From Flavobacterium cerinum (GTDB taxonomy: Bacteria > Bacteroidota > Bacteroidia > Flavobacteriales > Flavobacteriaceae): DNA of 64,000 nt. The first letter of the stretch is position 1, and the number at the start of each line of letters is the position of its first letter. Location of the stretch: positions 56,023 through 120,022 of the forward strand of contig NZ_SBII01000014.1 in assembly GCF_004028155.1 (NCBI RefSeq), read 5' to 3'. This document shows positions 54,895 through 61,823 of this stretch, piece after piece. The translations under genes were made by a program, and so were the position numbers. The notes below the pieces were generated by a model. The model was not told the DNA's origin. It did not search any database and saw nothing but the letters and a program-made list of their open reading frames with translations.

Positions 54895-55806
54895 ATGGCT
54901 AATTTAACAGCAGAAGAGAAAAAAGCACTGATAATTACTATGGTAACTTTTGCTATAGTATTGTTATTGCTTTTTATTATGAAATATACTCAAAAAACAG
55001 ACCTTGTAGACCTTTCCGAACTCGAAGGCGGTGGAGGTGGAGGCGGTGTGACTGTAAACTTTGGAGATAGTGATGTAGGTTCCGGAGCTGATTTTCGCAA
55101 TGAAGTACTTAATGTTACCGAAAAAGTAAAACAAGTACCGCAGGCATCTCAAGCTAATGAAGAGGAAGTTGTTTCCAGTGATCTTGATGATGCTCCGGCA
55201 GTAGTAAAAACGAAGCCTGTGGAGAAGAAAGAGCCTAAGAAAGTAGAGACGAAGCCTGTTAGTGTAAAAGGTCCGCCACATCCATCTAAAACAACATCTG
55301 ATGCCCTTGCTAATATATTAAATGGAAACAGTAAAGGTGGTGATGGAGATGATGGGCAATCCGGAAATAAAGGAAGACTTGGCGGAGATAAGAATTCCGG
55401 AAGCTATTATGGTGATGGTGGGAGCGGAGGAGGCTCTGGTGGGGGTAACGGTTCTGGAAATGGAACGGGTACCGGGCCGGGTTCAGGAAGCGGTTCAGGC
55501 GGTGGAAGTGGAGCTGGCAGAGGAACTGGAGTTGGTGATTATCAACTCGGAGGAAGAAAGCCGTTAACTAAACCTAAACCTCTTTATAAATGCAATGAAG
55601 AAGGTATAGTTGTTGTGGAAATTTCTGTAGATAAAAATGGTAAGGTGATTGGTGCTGTGCCAGGTGTTAGAGGTACTACTAACTCAGCTAAATGTCTTTT
55701 GGATCAGGCTAAAATTGCTGCAATGGACACTAAATTTAATAGCAGTGATTCAGCTCCTGAGAAGCAGGTAGGTAAAATCATTTATAATTTCAAACTGTCA
55801 GAATAA
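54895..55806 (+). CDS. TonB-like energy transducer with glycine-rich linker
   Basis: A 303-residue protein with an N-terminal membrane helix (LIITMVTFAIVLLLLFIMKY), a Lys/Pro/Glu-rich stretch (VEKKEPKKVETKPVSVKGPP, residues about 108-130), an unusually long glycine/serine/asparagine-rich linker (about 145-220) and a C-terminal TonB-like domain (YKCNEEGIVVVEISVDKNGK, KCLLDQAKIAAMDTKFN, KIIYNFKLSE). It should carry energy from ExbB-ExbD to outer-membrane receptors. The linker is far more glycine-rich than the Pro-Lys linker of classical TonB, and two cysteines bracket the C-terminal fold. Last gene of the operon, closed by a strong terminator. Confidence 0.85.
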   Translation: MANLTAEEKKALIITMVTFAIVLLLLFIMKYTQKTDLVDLSELEGGGGGGGVTVNFGDSDVGSGADFRNEVLNVTEKVKQVPQASQANEEEVVSSDLDDAPAVVKTKPVEKKEPKKVETKPVSVKGPPHPSKTTSDALANILNGNSKGGDGDDGQSGNKGRLGGDKNSGSYYGDGGSGGGSGGGNGSGNGTGTGPGSGSGSGGGSGAGRGTGVGDYQLGGRKPLTKPKPLYKCNEEGIVVVEISVDKNGKVIGAVPGVRGTTNSAKCLLDQAKIAAMDTKFNSSDSAPEKQVGKIIYNFKLSE

Positions 55807-55828
55807 TTCATTTTCAAATTATTGTTAT

Positions 55829-55870
55829 AAAAACAAATAACCCACACAATTGCGTGGGTTATTTGTTTTT
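55829..55870. terminator. Bidirectional terminator between tonB-like and esterase genes
   Basis: Two perfect 17-base arms (AAAAACAAATAACCCAC at 55829-55845 and its inverse at 55854-55870) with an eight-base loop and T5 tails on both strands; it overlaps the stop codon of the minus-strand hydrolase gene. Confidence 0.9.
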
Positions 55871-56819
55871 ATAATTGTTTCATAATCCAGTCCAGGCATT
55901 GCTGAGAATCCATAATTGACCACGAATGCGGATGCTTCTGTCCATTAGGACGTATACCCTTGTCATATGTAATAATCAATTCCGCATTTTTATTTCCACC
56001 TAATTGTAAAAGGTTTATCATTGCTGAAATGTCAAGAGCATTAAGATCATAAAAATCACGCTGCCTGTTTTTCATTGCCCAGGCAACATCAGGTTCTGCA
56101 TATAATAATACGGGAGTACTTAGTAGGTATTTTGCATTTCCCCCATCTTTCTGGCTATGGGAGTAAATGGAATATTTAATATATTTCTCAGGGAATTCAT
56201 CCGGCGATCCTCCAAACTCTTTTTTGTACATTTCAGTAACCCATTTGCCTTCGGCAACTGCTGCCTCAGACACATTACGTTCAAGGTCGTTAATACAGTG
56301 CTGCCATAAATTTGCATAATCTAAGGGTGGATCAATTCCGAATATAGCTTTAGGTACTACAGTGGTACTTCCCTTTTCACTATTGGCTTTTTCAGCATAA
56401 CTTAATGATAGCATAGCTCCTCCCGAAAATCCACCTAAAACAAATTTATCTTTTGGTATGCCAAAGCGTTTAATTACCTGTGTAAATATTTTATTAAGCA
56501 TTTCATGTTCATACGTCTGTTTTGTAGAAATCTGGTTTATTGACGGAAATATTACAAGAAAACCTTTGTCCGCTGCCAGTTTGTGTAGCGTTATCTGATC
56601 AGCTGCATAGTCTAACGGTTCTCCTGCTCCCGGAAGTATAACTAAAACGGCAATAGGTTTTGTTTTAGGAATAATCAACTTGTAAAACAGGGTGGAAGAG
56701 TCTTTGTCATGTGATCTGTACAAATCATACGGATCAGAATTTGAAAGGATCACTGTTTCTTTTGTTTGAGAGTTTCCAACTACACTTATAAAAAGTAGAA
56801 TCAGGTTTATATATTTCAT
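55869..56819 (-). CDS. Secreted alpha/beta hydrolase (esterase-like)
   Basis: A 316-residue exported protein (signal MKYINLILLFISVVGNSQ). The alpha/beta-hydrolase core is seen as AVLVILPGAGEPLDYAAD (oxyanion-hole region), the nucleophile elbow VLGGFSGGAMLSLSYAE (Ser132 in G-F-S-G-G), LLSTPVLLYAEPDVAWAMKN (likely acid) and the catalytic histidine in GQKHPHSWSIMD near 298. This suggests an esterase or peptidase in the periplasm or outside the cell. It is a lone gene, convergent with the tonB-like gene, and downstream of the two lgt genes with a terminator between. Substrate unknown. Confidence 0.85.
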   Translation of the reverse strand: MKYINLILLFISVVGNSQTKETVILSNSDPYDLYRSHDKDSSTLFYKLIIPKTKPIAVLVILPGAGEPLDYAADQITLHKLAADKGFLVIFPSINQISTKQTYEHEMLNKIFTQVIKRFGIPKDKFVLGGFSGGAMLSLSYAEKANSEKGSTTVVPKAIFGIDPPLDYANLWQHCINDLERNVSEAAVAEGKWVTEMYKKEFGGSPDEFPEKYIKYSIYSHSQKDGGNAKYLLSTPVLLYAEPDVAWAMKNRQRDFYDLNALDISAMINLLQLGGNKNAELIITYDKGIRPNGQKHPHSWSIMDSQQCLDWIMKQL

Positions 56820-56886
56820 GATTTGTTTGTTATGAATATGGTATTAGTAGTAAATATGTACTATTTGTTACCAAAATATAAACAAA

Positions 56887-56907
56887 AAACCGCCCAAATG
56901 GCGGTTT
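56887..56907 (-). terminator. Terminator after the downstream lgt copy
   Basis: AAACCGCC (56887-56894) and GGCGGTTT (56900-56907) with a five-base loop; on the minus strand it follows the lgt stop codon and has a T tail. Stem sequence is the same as that of the terminator of the other lgt copy. Confidence 0.85.
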
Positions 56908-56911
56908 GTAT

Positions 56912-57853
56912 TTATAAAGTTTCTGTTTTGTTTTTAGAGGTGAAAATGAGATAAAAACCTACAAGGATAAATGGAATACTTAACCACTGTCCGGTTAATA
57001 ATATTGGATTGTCACCTTCAAAGCCTCCCTGACTTTCCTTAACAAATTCTACAAAGAATCGTACTGCCCATAATAATACAAGGAATATACCAAAAATGAA
57101 TCCGTGCTTTTTGCGAGCATCTGTTTTCCAGTACATATAAAAGACCACAGCGAAGACGAAAATGTAACCAAAGGCTTCATACAACTGTGCAGGATGTCTA
57201 TAAGGTATCTTTGCGAGAATCTCACTGAAATCAGGATTATGTTGTATCATTTGATAAGCTTTATTAAGGTCTTGTTCGCCTGTAACAGCAGATATATTTG
57301 AATCGTTTAGAAATTCTTCCCCTCTAATGAATTTCACTGCTGTCGGTAGGCTTTGATCTGTTGGTTTACCAATTATTTCTGAATTTACAAAGTTGGCTAT
57401 GCGTATTAAAATGCCTCCACTGACTACTGGTATGGCAATTCTGTCCAGTATCCATAATAATGGGCGATGAACTACTTTTTTGCTGTAATAGATCATTGTT
57501 AGTATGACTCCAATAGCTGCGCCATGACTGGCAAGACCTTTAAATCCAGTAAATTCAAATTTAGGATTAAAGCTAAATGGGAGAAATATACTTAATGGAT
57601 CTTGTGTGAACAGTTCGGTTTGATAGAAAAGGACATGACCTAAACGTGCTCCTATCATAGTAGCTGCTATAGTGTAGATAAACAATTTATCAAGGTTTTC
57701 TATCGATTCGCCATCGCGAATGTAAATACGTTTCATAAGATACCATCCTAAAGCAAATGCGGCTACCCATAGAAGGCTGTAATAATGTAATGTGAAGATT
57801 CCTAAATCGATGCCTTTGGATGGATTCCAGACAATGCTTAATGCGTGTGTCAT
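56912..57853 (-). CDS. lgt: Prolipoprotein diacylglyceryl transferase, downstream copy
   Basis: A 313-residue inner-membrane enzyme that moves a diacylglyceryl group from phosphatidylglycerol to the lipobox cysteine of prolipoproteins, the first step of lipoprotein maturation. About seven membrane helices are seen. Key sites: GLASHGAAIG with His110 in the position of the essential histidine, RIANFVNSEIIG (Arg151; Lgt signature with alanine where glycine is usual), RHPAQLYEAFGY (219-230) and WAVRFFVEFVKESQGGFE. A central stretch (about 170-210) is more variable between copies. It is the second of two tandem lgt genes, followed by its own terminator. Both copies look functional. Confidence 0.96.
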   Translation of the reverse strand: MTHALSIVWNPSKGIDLGIFTLHYYSLLWVAAFALGWYLMKRIYIRDGESIENLDKLFIYTIAATMIGARLGHVLFYQTELFTQDPLSIFLPFSFNPKFEFTGFKGLASHGAAIGVILTMIYYSKKVVHRPLLWILDRIAIPVVSGGILIRIANFVNSEIIGKPTDQSLPTAVKFIRGEEFLNDSNISAVTGEQDLNKAYQMIQHNPDFSEILAKIPYRHPAQLYEAFGYIFVFAVVFYMYWKTDARKKHGFIFGIFLVLLWAVRFFVEFVKESQGGFEGDNPILLTGQWLSIPFILVGFYLIFTSKNKTETL

Positions 57854-57949
57854 TATGTAATTTTGAATTTTGGTAAAAGTAAAAAAATGCCCGAAGTATC
57901 TGGGTTAAAAGGAGGTTAATATCTATAATGGTAATGTGGTATAATAAAA

Positions 57950-57970
57950 AAACCGCCACTTGGGCGGTTT
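57950..57970 (-). terminator. Terminator after the upstream lgt copy
   Basis: AAACCGCC (57950-57957) and GGCGGTTT (57963-57970) with a five-base loop, the same arms as the terminator of the other copy, four bases past the stop codon of this lgt gene. Confidence 0.85.
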
Positions 57971-57973
57971 AAA

Positions 57974-58915
57974 TTATAATGTTTCGGTTCTATTCTTTGC
58001 GGTAAATATAAAATAGAAACCAGCAAGTATAAATGGAATGCTTAGCCACTGTCCAGTAAGAAGTATTGGATTATCACCTTCAAAGCCTCCCTGACTTTCT
58101 TTAACAAATTCTACGAAGAATCGTACTGCCCAAAGTAAAACAAGGAATACACCAAAGATAAGTCCGTGTTTTTTACGAGCGTCTGTTTTCCAATACATAT
58201 AGAATATAATAAGGAATACAAAAACATAACCTACAGCTTCATAAAGCTGTGCAGGGTGTCTGAATGGTATTTTTGCTAATGTACTGGCAAAATCCGGATT
58301 GGTTTCTATGGCTTTGTAGGCTTGGTTGTAATCTACAATTTTTGTAATTTCTACGGCATCATGTTTATTAAGAAAGTCTTCGCCTCTTATAAATTTAATT
58401 GCTGTAGGAACATCCTGAGTTGTTTCTTTACCTAATATTTCACTGTTAAAGAAGTTTCCTAATCTTACAAAAACACCTCCACTGGTTACAGGGATAACGA
58501 CTCTGTCCAGTACCCATAATAATGGTCTGTGAATGATTTTTTTACTATAATATACCATTGTTAATATTATAGCTATAGCTGCACCGTGACTCGCAAGTCC
58601 GGCAAAGCCTGTAAATTCAAAGTTAGGACTGAAACGCACTGGTAGCAGTATTTCTGCCGGATGATCTTTAAAATAGTCCCAATCATAAAAGAATACATGA
58701 CCAAGTCTTGCACCTAAGAGAGTAGCGATAAGAGTGTAGATGAAAAGTTTATCCAGCTTTTCTACCGATTCTCCTTCACGATCAAATATCTTTTTCATGA
58801 TGAACCATCCAAGGCCAAAAGCAACTACAAACATAAGGCTGTAGTAACGTATCATAAATGACCCAAGATTAATTCCTTCGGATGGATTCCATACTATACT
58901 TAAACTATGTGTCAT
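57974..58915 (-). CDS. lgt: Prolipoprotein diacylglyceryl transferase, upstream copy
   Basis: A second 313-residue Lgt. It keeps the canonical signature better than its neighbour (VRLGNFFNSEILG with glycine) and has the same essential features: GLASHGAAIA with the histidine at 110, RHPAQLYEAVGYVF and WAVRFFVEFVKESQGGFE. The two proteins begin MTHALSIVWNPSKGIDLG and MTHSLSIVWNPSEGINLG, are of equal length and show no frameshift. It lies 67 bp downstream of yidD on the same strand. Which copy is the ancestral one cannot be decided from the window; this one, with the glycine signature and upstream position, is the better candidate. Confidence 0.96.
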   Translation of the reverse strand: MTHSLSIVWNPSEGINLGSFMIRYYSLMFVVAFGLGWFIMKKIFDREGESVEKLDKLFIYTLIATLLGARLGHVFFYDWDYFKDHPAEILLPVRFSPNFEFTGFAGLASHGAAIAIILTMVYYSKKIIHRPLLWVLDRVVIPVTSGGVFVRLGNFFNSEILGKETTQDVPTAIKFIRGEDFLNKHDAVEITKIVDYNQAYKAIETNPDFASTLAKIPFRHPAQLYEAVGYVFVFLIIFYMYWKTDARKKHGLIFGVFLVLLWAVRFFVEFVKESQGGFEGDNPILLTGQWLSIPFILAGFYFIFTAKNRTETL

Positions 58916-58982
58916 TATTTATTGTGTTAGTTTTTTGTAAAATTAAAGAAATGTGCATGACAGGCAAGAAAAAACATATTAA

Positions 58983-59234
58983 TTAATGTTTGTGATTGCA
59001 TCCTTTTTCTGGTACAGGGTCATAACCTTGTCCTCCCCACGGATTACAACTTACGATTCTCTTTATACTAAGCCAACTGCCTTTAAAAAGACCGTGTATC
59101 TGTAAAGCTTCTATTGTGTACTGTGAGCAGGTAGGGCTGTAACGACAGGCTGATGGCAAAACAGGGGATATAGCCACCTGATAAAAACGGACTAATAGTA
59201 TAAACGGTGCTGCTAGTATGCTTTTTGCCTTCAA
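58983..59234 (-). CDS. yidD: YidD membrane protein insertion efficiency factor
   Basis: An 83-residue protein with the full YidD signature: a hydrophobic amphipathic start ([20 protein letters not shown]), [20 protein letters not shown] with the conserved cysteines, and [18 protein letters not shown]. It assists the YidC insertase in placing proteins in the inner membrane. It lies 10 bp downstream of cysS on the same strand, probably on the same message, and upstream of the lgt genes, so this stretch groups several envelope-biogenesis functions. Confidence 0.95.
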   Translation of the reverse strand: MKAKSILAAPFILLVRFYQVAISPVLPSACRYSPTCSQYTIEALQIHGLFKGSWLSIKRIVSCNPWGGQGYDPVPEKGCNHKH

Positions 59235-59244
59235 TGGCTTTGGT

Positions 59245-60726
59245 TTAGTTTAATGAAAAAGTAGTACCTTCTTTAGAGTCTTTTAGCTCTATGCCAAGAT
59301 CTGTAAGTTTGTTTCTTATTTGATCAGATAGAGCAAAATCTTTATTCGCACGGGCTTCATTTCGCATGCCTATAAGCATGTTAACAACACTTTCCAGTTT
59401 TTCATTATTACCTTCTTCTGCGGATTCATTTTTTAATCCCAGTACCTCAAATACAAAAGTATTCATGGCTTTAGAAAGTAATTCCAAGTCCTGAGCGGTA
59501 ATCGTCTCTTTGCCATCCTTTAAAAGATTAACAAATTTTACGCCTTCAAACAGTTGAGCTATAAGTATTGGGCTGTTAAAATCATCATTCATGGCATCAT
59601 AACAGGATTGTCTCCATGTTGCAATATCCAGTGTAGATATTTTTACTGCTTCGATGCTTTCCAAGCTTTCAATAGCTTCCATAAGACGGTTGTATCCTTT
59701 TTCTGAAGCTACAATAGCATCATTAGAAAAATCAAGTATACTACGATAATGAGCCTGAAGCATAAAGAAACGAGCTACAGATGGTGAAAAGGCCTTGCTC
59801 AATTTGTCGTTATTCCCGGAAAATATTTCCCTTGGCAGGATATTATTTCCAGTAGATTTAGACATTTTTTTACCGTTAAGTGTAAGCATATTGGCATGCA
59901 TCCAGTAATTTACCGGAGACTGACCTGTGCAGGCTTCATTCTGAGCAATTTCGCATTCATGATGAGGGAATTTAAGATCCATTCCACCTCCATGAATATC
60001 AAAATGATTGCCTAAGTATTTTGTACTCATCGCTGTACATTCAAGATGCCAGCCAGGGAAACCGTCACCCCATGGAGAAGGCCAGCGCATAATGTGCTCT
60101 GGTTCTGCTTTTTTCCAAAGGGCAAAATCCTGTGAGTTTCTTTTTTCGTCCTGTCCGCTAAGGTCTCTGGTATTAGAAATCATATCTTCCAGATTTCTTC
60201 CGCTTAATTTACCGTAATGATGTGTTTTATCGAATTTAACAACATCAAAATAAACAGATCCGTTAGACTCATACGCATAACCATTTTCAATGATTTTCTT
60301 TACTGTCTCAATCTGCTCAATGATATGACCTGTTGCCGTAGGCTCGATGCTAGGAGGGAGGTTGTTGAAAAGCTCTAGTATTTGATGAAAATCTACCGAA
60401 TACTGTTGTACTATTTCCATTGGCTCCAGCTTTTCCAGTCTTGCCTTTTTTGCAATTTTATCTTCACCTTCGTCTGCATCGTCTTCAATATGACCTACAT
60501 CAGTAATGTTACGCACATATCTTACCTTGTATCCTAAATGTTTAAGATACCTAAAAATCAAGTCGAAAGAGATAAAAGTTCTACAATTACCTAAGTGAAC
60601 ATTGCTGTATACTGTTGGACCGCATACATACATACCTACCGCACCTTCGTGCAGGGGAACAAATGTTTCTTTTTCACCACTTAAGGAGTTGTAAAGCTTT
60701 AAAGCCTGATTTTGATATAAATGCAT
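59245..60726 (-). CDS. cysS: Cysteinyl-tRNA synthetase
   Basis: A 493-residue class Ia aminoacyl-tRNA synthetase that loads cysteine on tRNA-Cys. The zinc/cysteine-site Cys35 is in [20 protein letters not shown], which also holds the HIGH-like motif (HLGN, 44-47). KMSKS is present ([16 protein letters not shown] near residue 285), and the zinc ligands are seen at WHLECTAMS and [16 protein letters not shown]. The C-terminal anticodon-binding helices ([19 protein letters not shown]) complete the domain set. Length is normal. It follows folE on the same strand with a -7 box in the 38 bp gap. Confidence 0.97.
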   Translation of the reverse strand: MHLYQNQALKLYNSLSGEKETFVPLHEGAVGMYVCGPTVYSNVHLGNCRTFISFDLIFRYLKHLGYKVRYVRNITDVGHIEDDADEGEDKIAKKARLEKLEPMEIVQQYSVDFHQILELFNNLPPSIEPTATGHIIEQIETVKKIIENGYAYESNGSVYFDVVKFDKTHHYGKLSGRNLEDMISNTRDLSGQDEKRNSQDFALWKKAEPEHIMRWPSPWGDGFPGWHLECTAMSTKYLGNHFDIHGGGMDLKFPHHECEIAQNEACTGQSPVNYWMHANMLTLNGKKMSKSTGNNILPREIFSGNNDKLSKAFSPSVARFFMLQAHYRSILDFSNDAIVASEKGYNRLMEAIESLESIEAVKISTLDIATWRQSCYDAMNDDFNSPILIAQLFEGVKFVNLLKDGKETITAQDLELLSKAMNTFVFEVLGLKNESAEEGNNEKLESVVNMLIGMRNEARANKDFALSDQIRNKLTDLGIELKDSKEGTTFSLN

Positions 60727-60756
60727 ATATAAATTATTTGAAGACTAATATATTTT

Positions 60757-60764
60757 CAAAGATA
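60757..60764 (-). promoter_or_regulatory. Candidate -7 element for cysS
   Basis: Minus strand reads TATCTTTG (TAnnTTTG), 30 bp upstream of the cysS ATG and touching the folE stop codon. No clear -33 TTG is seen. Confidence 0.4.
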
Positions 60765-61436
60765 CTAAAACTGAGTATCCAGTTTAATGTAATCTAAAAA
60801 TTCCCTTCTAACACTTTCTTCTTTGAATCTTCCGCCAAATTCTGAAGTTACTGTACTACTTTCAATATCGCGGATACCTCTCGAGTTAACACATAAGTGT
60901 TTTGCATCCATTACACAGGCCACGTCTTCAGTGTTAAGTACTTTTTTTAGTTCCTGTACAATTTGAATAGTAAGTCTTTCTTGTACCTGGGGTCTTTTAG
61001 CGTAATAATCTACAATACGGTTCATCTTAGAAAGTCCTACCACTGTACCGTTTGAAATGTAAGCTACATGAGCTCTCCCTACTATAGGTAATAAGTGGTG
61101 TTCACAGGTAGAATAAACGGTAATGTTTTTTTCTACAAGCATTTCTCCATATTTGTATTTGTTATCAAATGTTGAAGATCCTGGTTTTTTTGCAGGATTT
61201 AAACCTCCAAAAATTTCCTTTACAAACATTTTAGCAACACGGTTAGGAGTTCCTTTCAAACTGTCATCAGTCAGGTCCAATCCTAATGTCTTTAAAATGT
61301 TTTCTACATCATGTTTGATAGAAGCGATTTTATCATCATCACTCATTTCAAAAGCATCCGGTCTTAAAGGAGTTTGTGCGTTTGTTGCAATATGGTTATC
61401 TCCAATTTCGTCTTTTGTATCGTCGTTATGGGTCAT
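60765..61436 (-). CDS. folE: GTP cyclohydrolase I
   Basis: A 223-residue enzyme that opens GTP to dihydroneopterin triphosphate, the first step of tetrahydrofolate synthesis. After a variable acidic N-terminus of about 30 residues come the conserved blocks TPNRVAKMFVKEIFGGLNP, VYSTCEHHLLPIVGRAHVAY (first zinc-site cysteine and catalytic histidine), VGLSKMNRIVDYYAKRPQVQ, ACVMDAKHLCVNSRGI (second cysteine) and SSTVTSEFGGRF near the C-terminus. Zinc ligands and catalytic histidines are present, so it is the zinc-dependent FolE (type IA). It is the first gene of the minus-strand group folE, cysS, yidD. Confidence 0.97.
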   Translation of the reverse strand: MTHNDDTKDEIGDNHIATNAQTPLRPDAFEMSDDDKIASIKHDVENILKTLGLDLTDDSLKGTPNRVAKMFVKEIFGGLNPAKKPGSSTFDNKYKYGEMLVEKNITVYSTCEHHLLPIVGRAHVAYISNGTVVGLSKMNRIVDYYAKRPQVQERLTIQIVQELKKVLNTEDVACVMDAKHLCVNSRGIRDIESSTVTSEFGGRFKEESVRREFLDYIKLDTQF

Positions 61437-61823
61437 TATATATTATTTAATAGAATAGTACAAAAATTAGTGCGCAAAGATAACTATAAAAGTTGATTTT
61501 AAATTATCTACTGGGTGAGGAATTATGTAGTATAAGATAAAAAGCTTTAAGCGCTAAAAGTATTAATCAATAATGACTCCTATCATTTGATATATTAAAT
61601 TTATCGTAATGTTTCATGTAGTGTTATGTTTAGGTAAGATAAAAGCTGTAGTATGTGTTTAGTAATGTATTTTTTTATAGGTCGATTGAAAAAAATATAA
61701 CTTTTTTTTAAAAATAGGGTAGGGAAAATTAATATTTGGCTGTTATTGTATAAAAAATAAAACTTTTTTTAGATTTATTGAATCAAATTTGTGTAATTTT
61801 CGCGTCTTAAAAAATCAACCAAA
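61437..61823. other. AT-rich divergent intergenic region
   Basis: A 387 bp gap between folE and the large right-edge gene, with opposite directions of transcription. It holds the folE -7 box candidate and a near-palindrome centred on AGCGCT (61545-61560, 14 of 16 positions symmetric). I see no ORF with coding character, no RNA gene and no repeat of note. Confidence 0.7.
61475..61482 (-). promoter_or_regulatory. Candidate -7 element for folE
   Basis: Minus strand reads TATCTTTG, a perfect TAnnTTTG, 38 bp upstream of the folE ATG; the same octamer stands before cysS and the Fur-family gene. The -33 element is not clear. Confidence 0.4.

Larger units (their letters stand above)
56887..58915 (-). 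repeat. Tandem duplication of a gene-plus-terminator unit (lgt)
   Basis: Unit 1 spans 56887-57853 and unit 2 spans 57950-58915. Both hold a 313-codon lgt gene and, 5 or 4 bases past the stop codon, an AAACCGCC/GGCGGTTT hairpin. The proteins are roughly two-thirds to three-quarters identical by eye, with a nearly invariant C-terminal block, so the duplication is old and both copies have been kept. Confidence 0.85.

Noticed and set aside
55322..55567. 81-codon frame inside the glycine-rich part of the tonB-like gene
   Set aside because: Arises because GGN repeats are open in other frames; Glu/Val-rich translation has no domain.
56887..58915. Tandem lgt as an assembly artefact
   Set aside because: The copies differ at a large share of residues and in the intergenic DNA, so they are genuine diverged paralogues.
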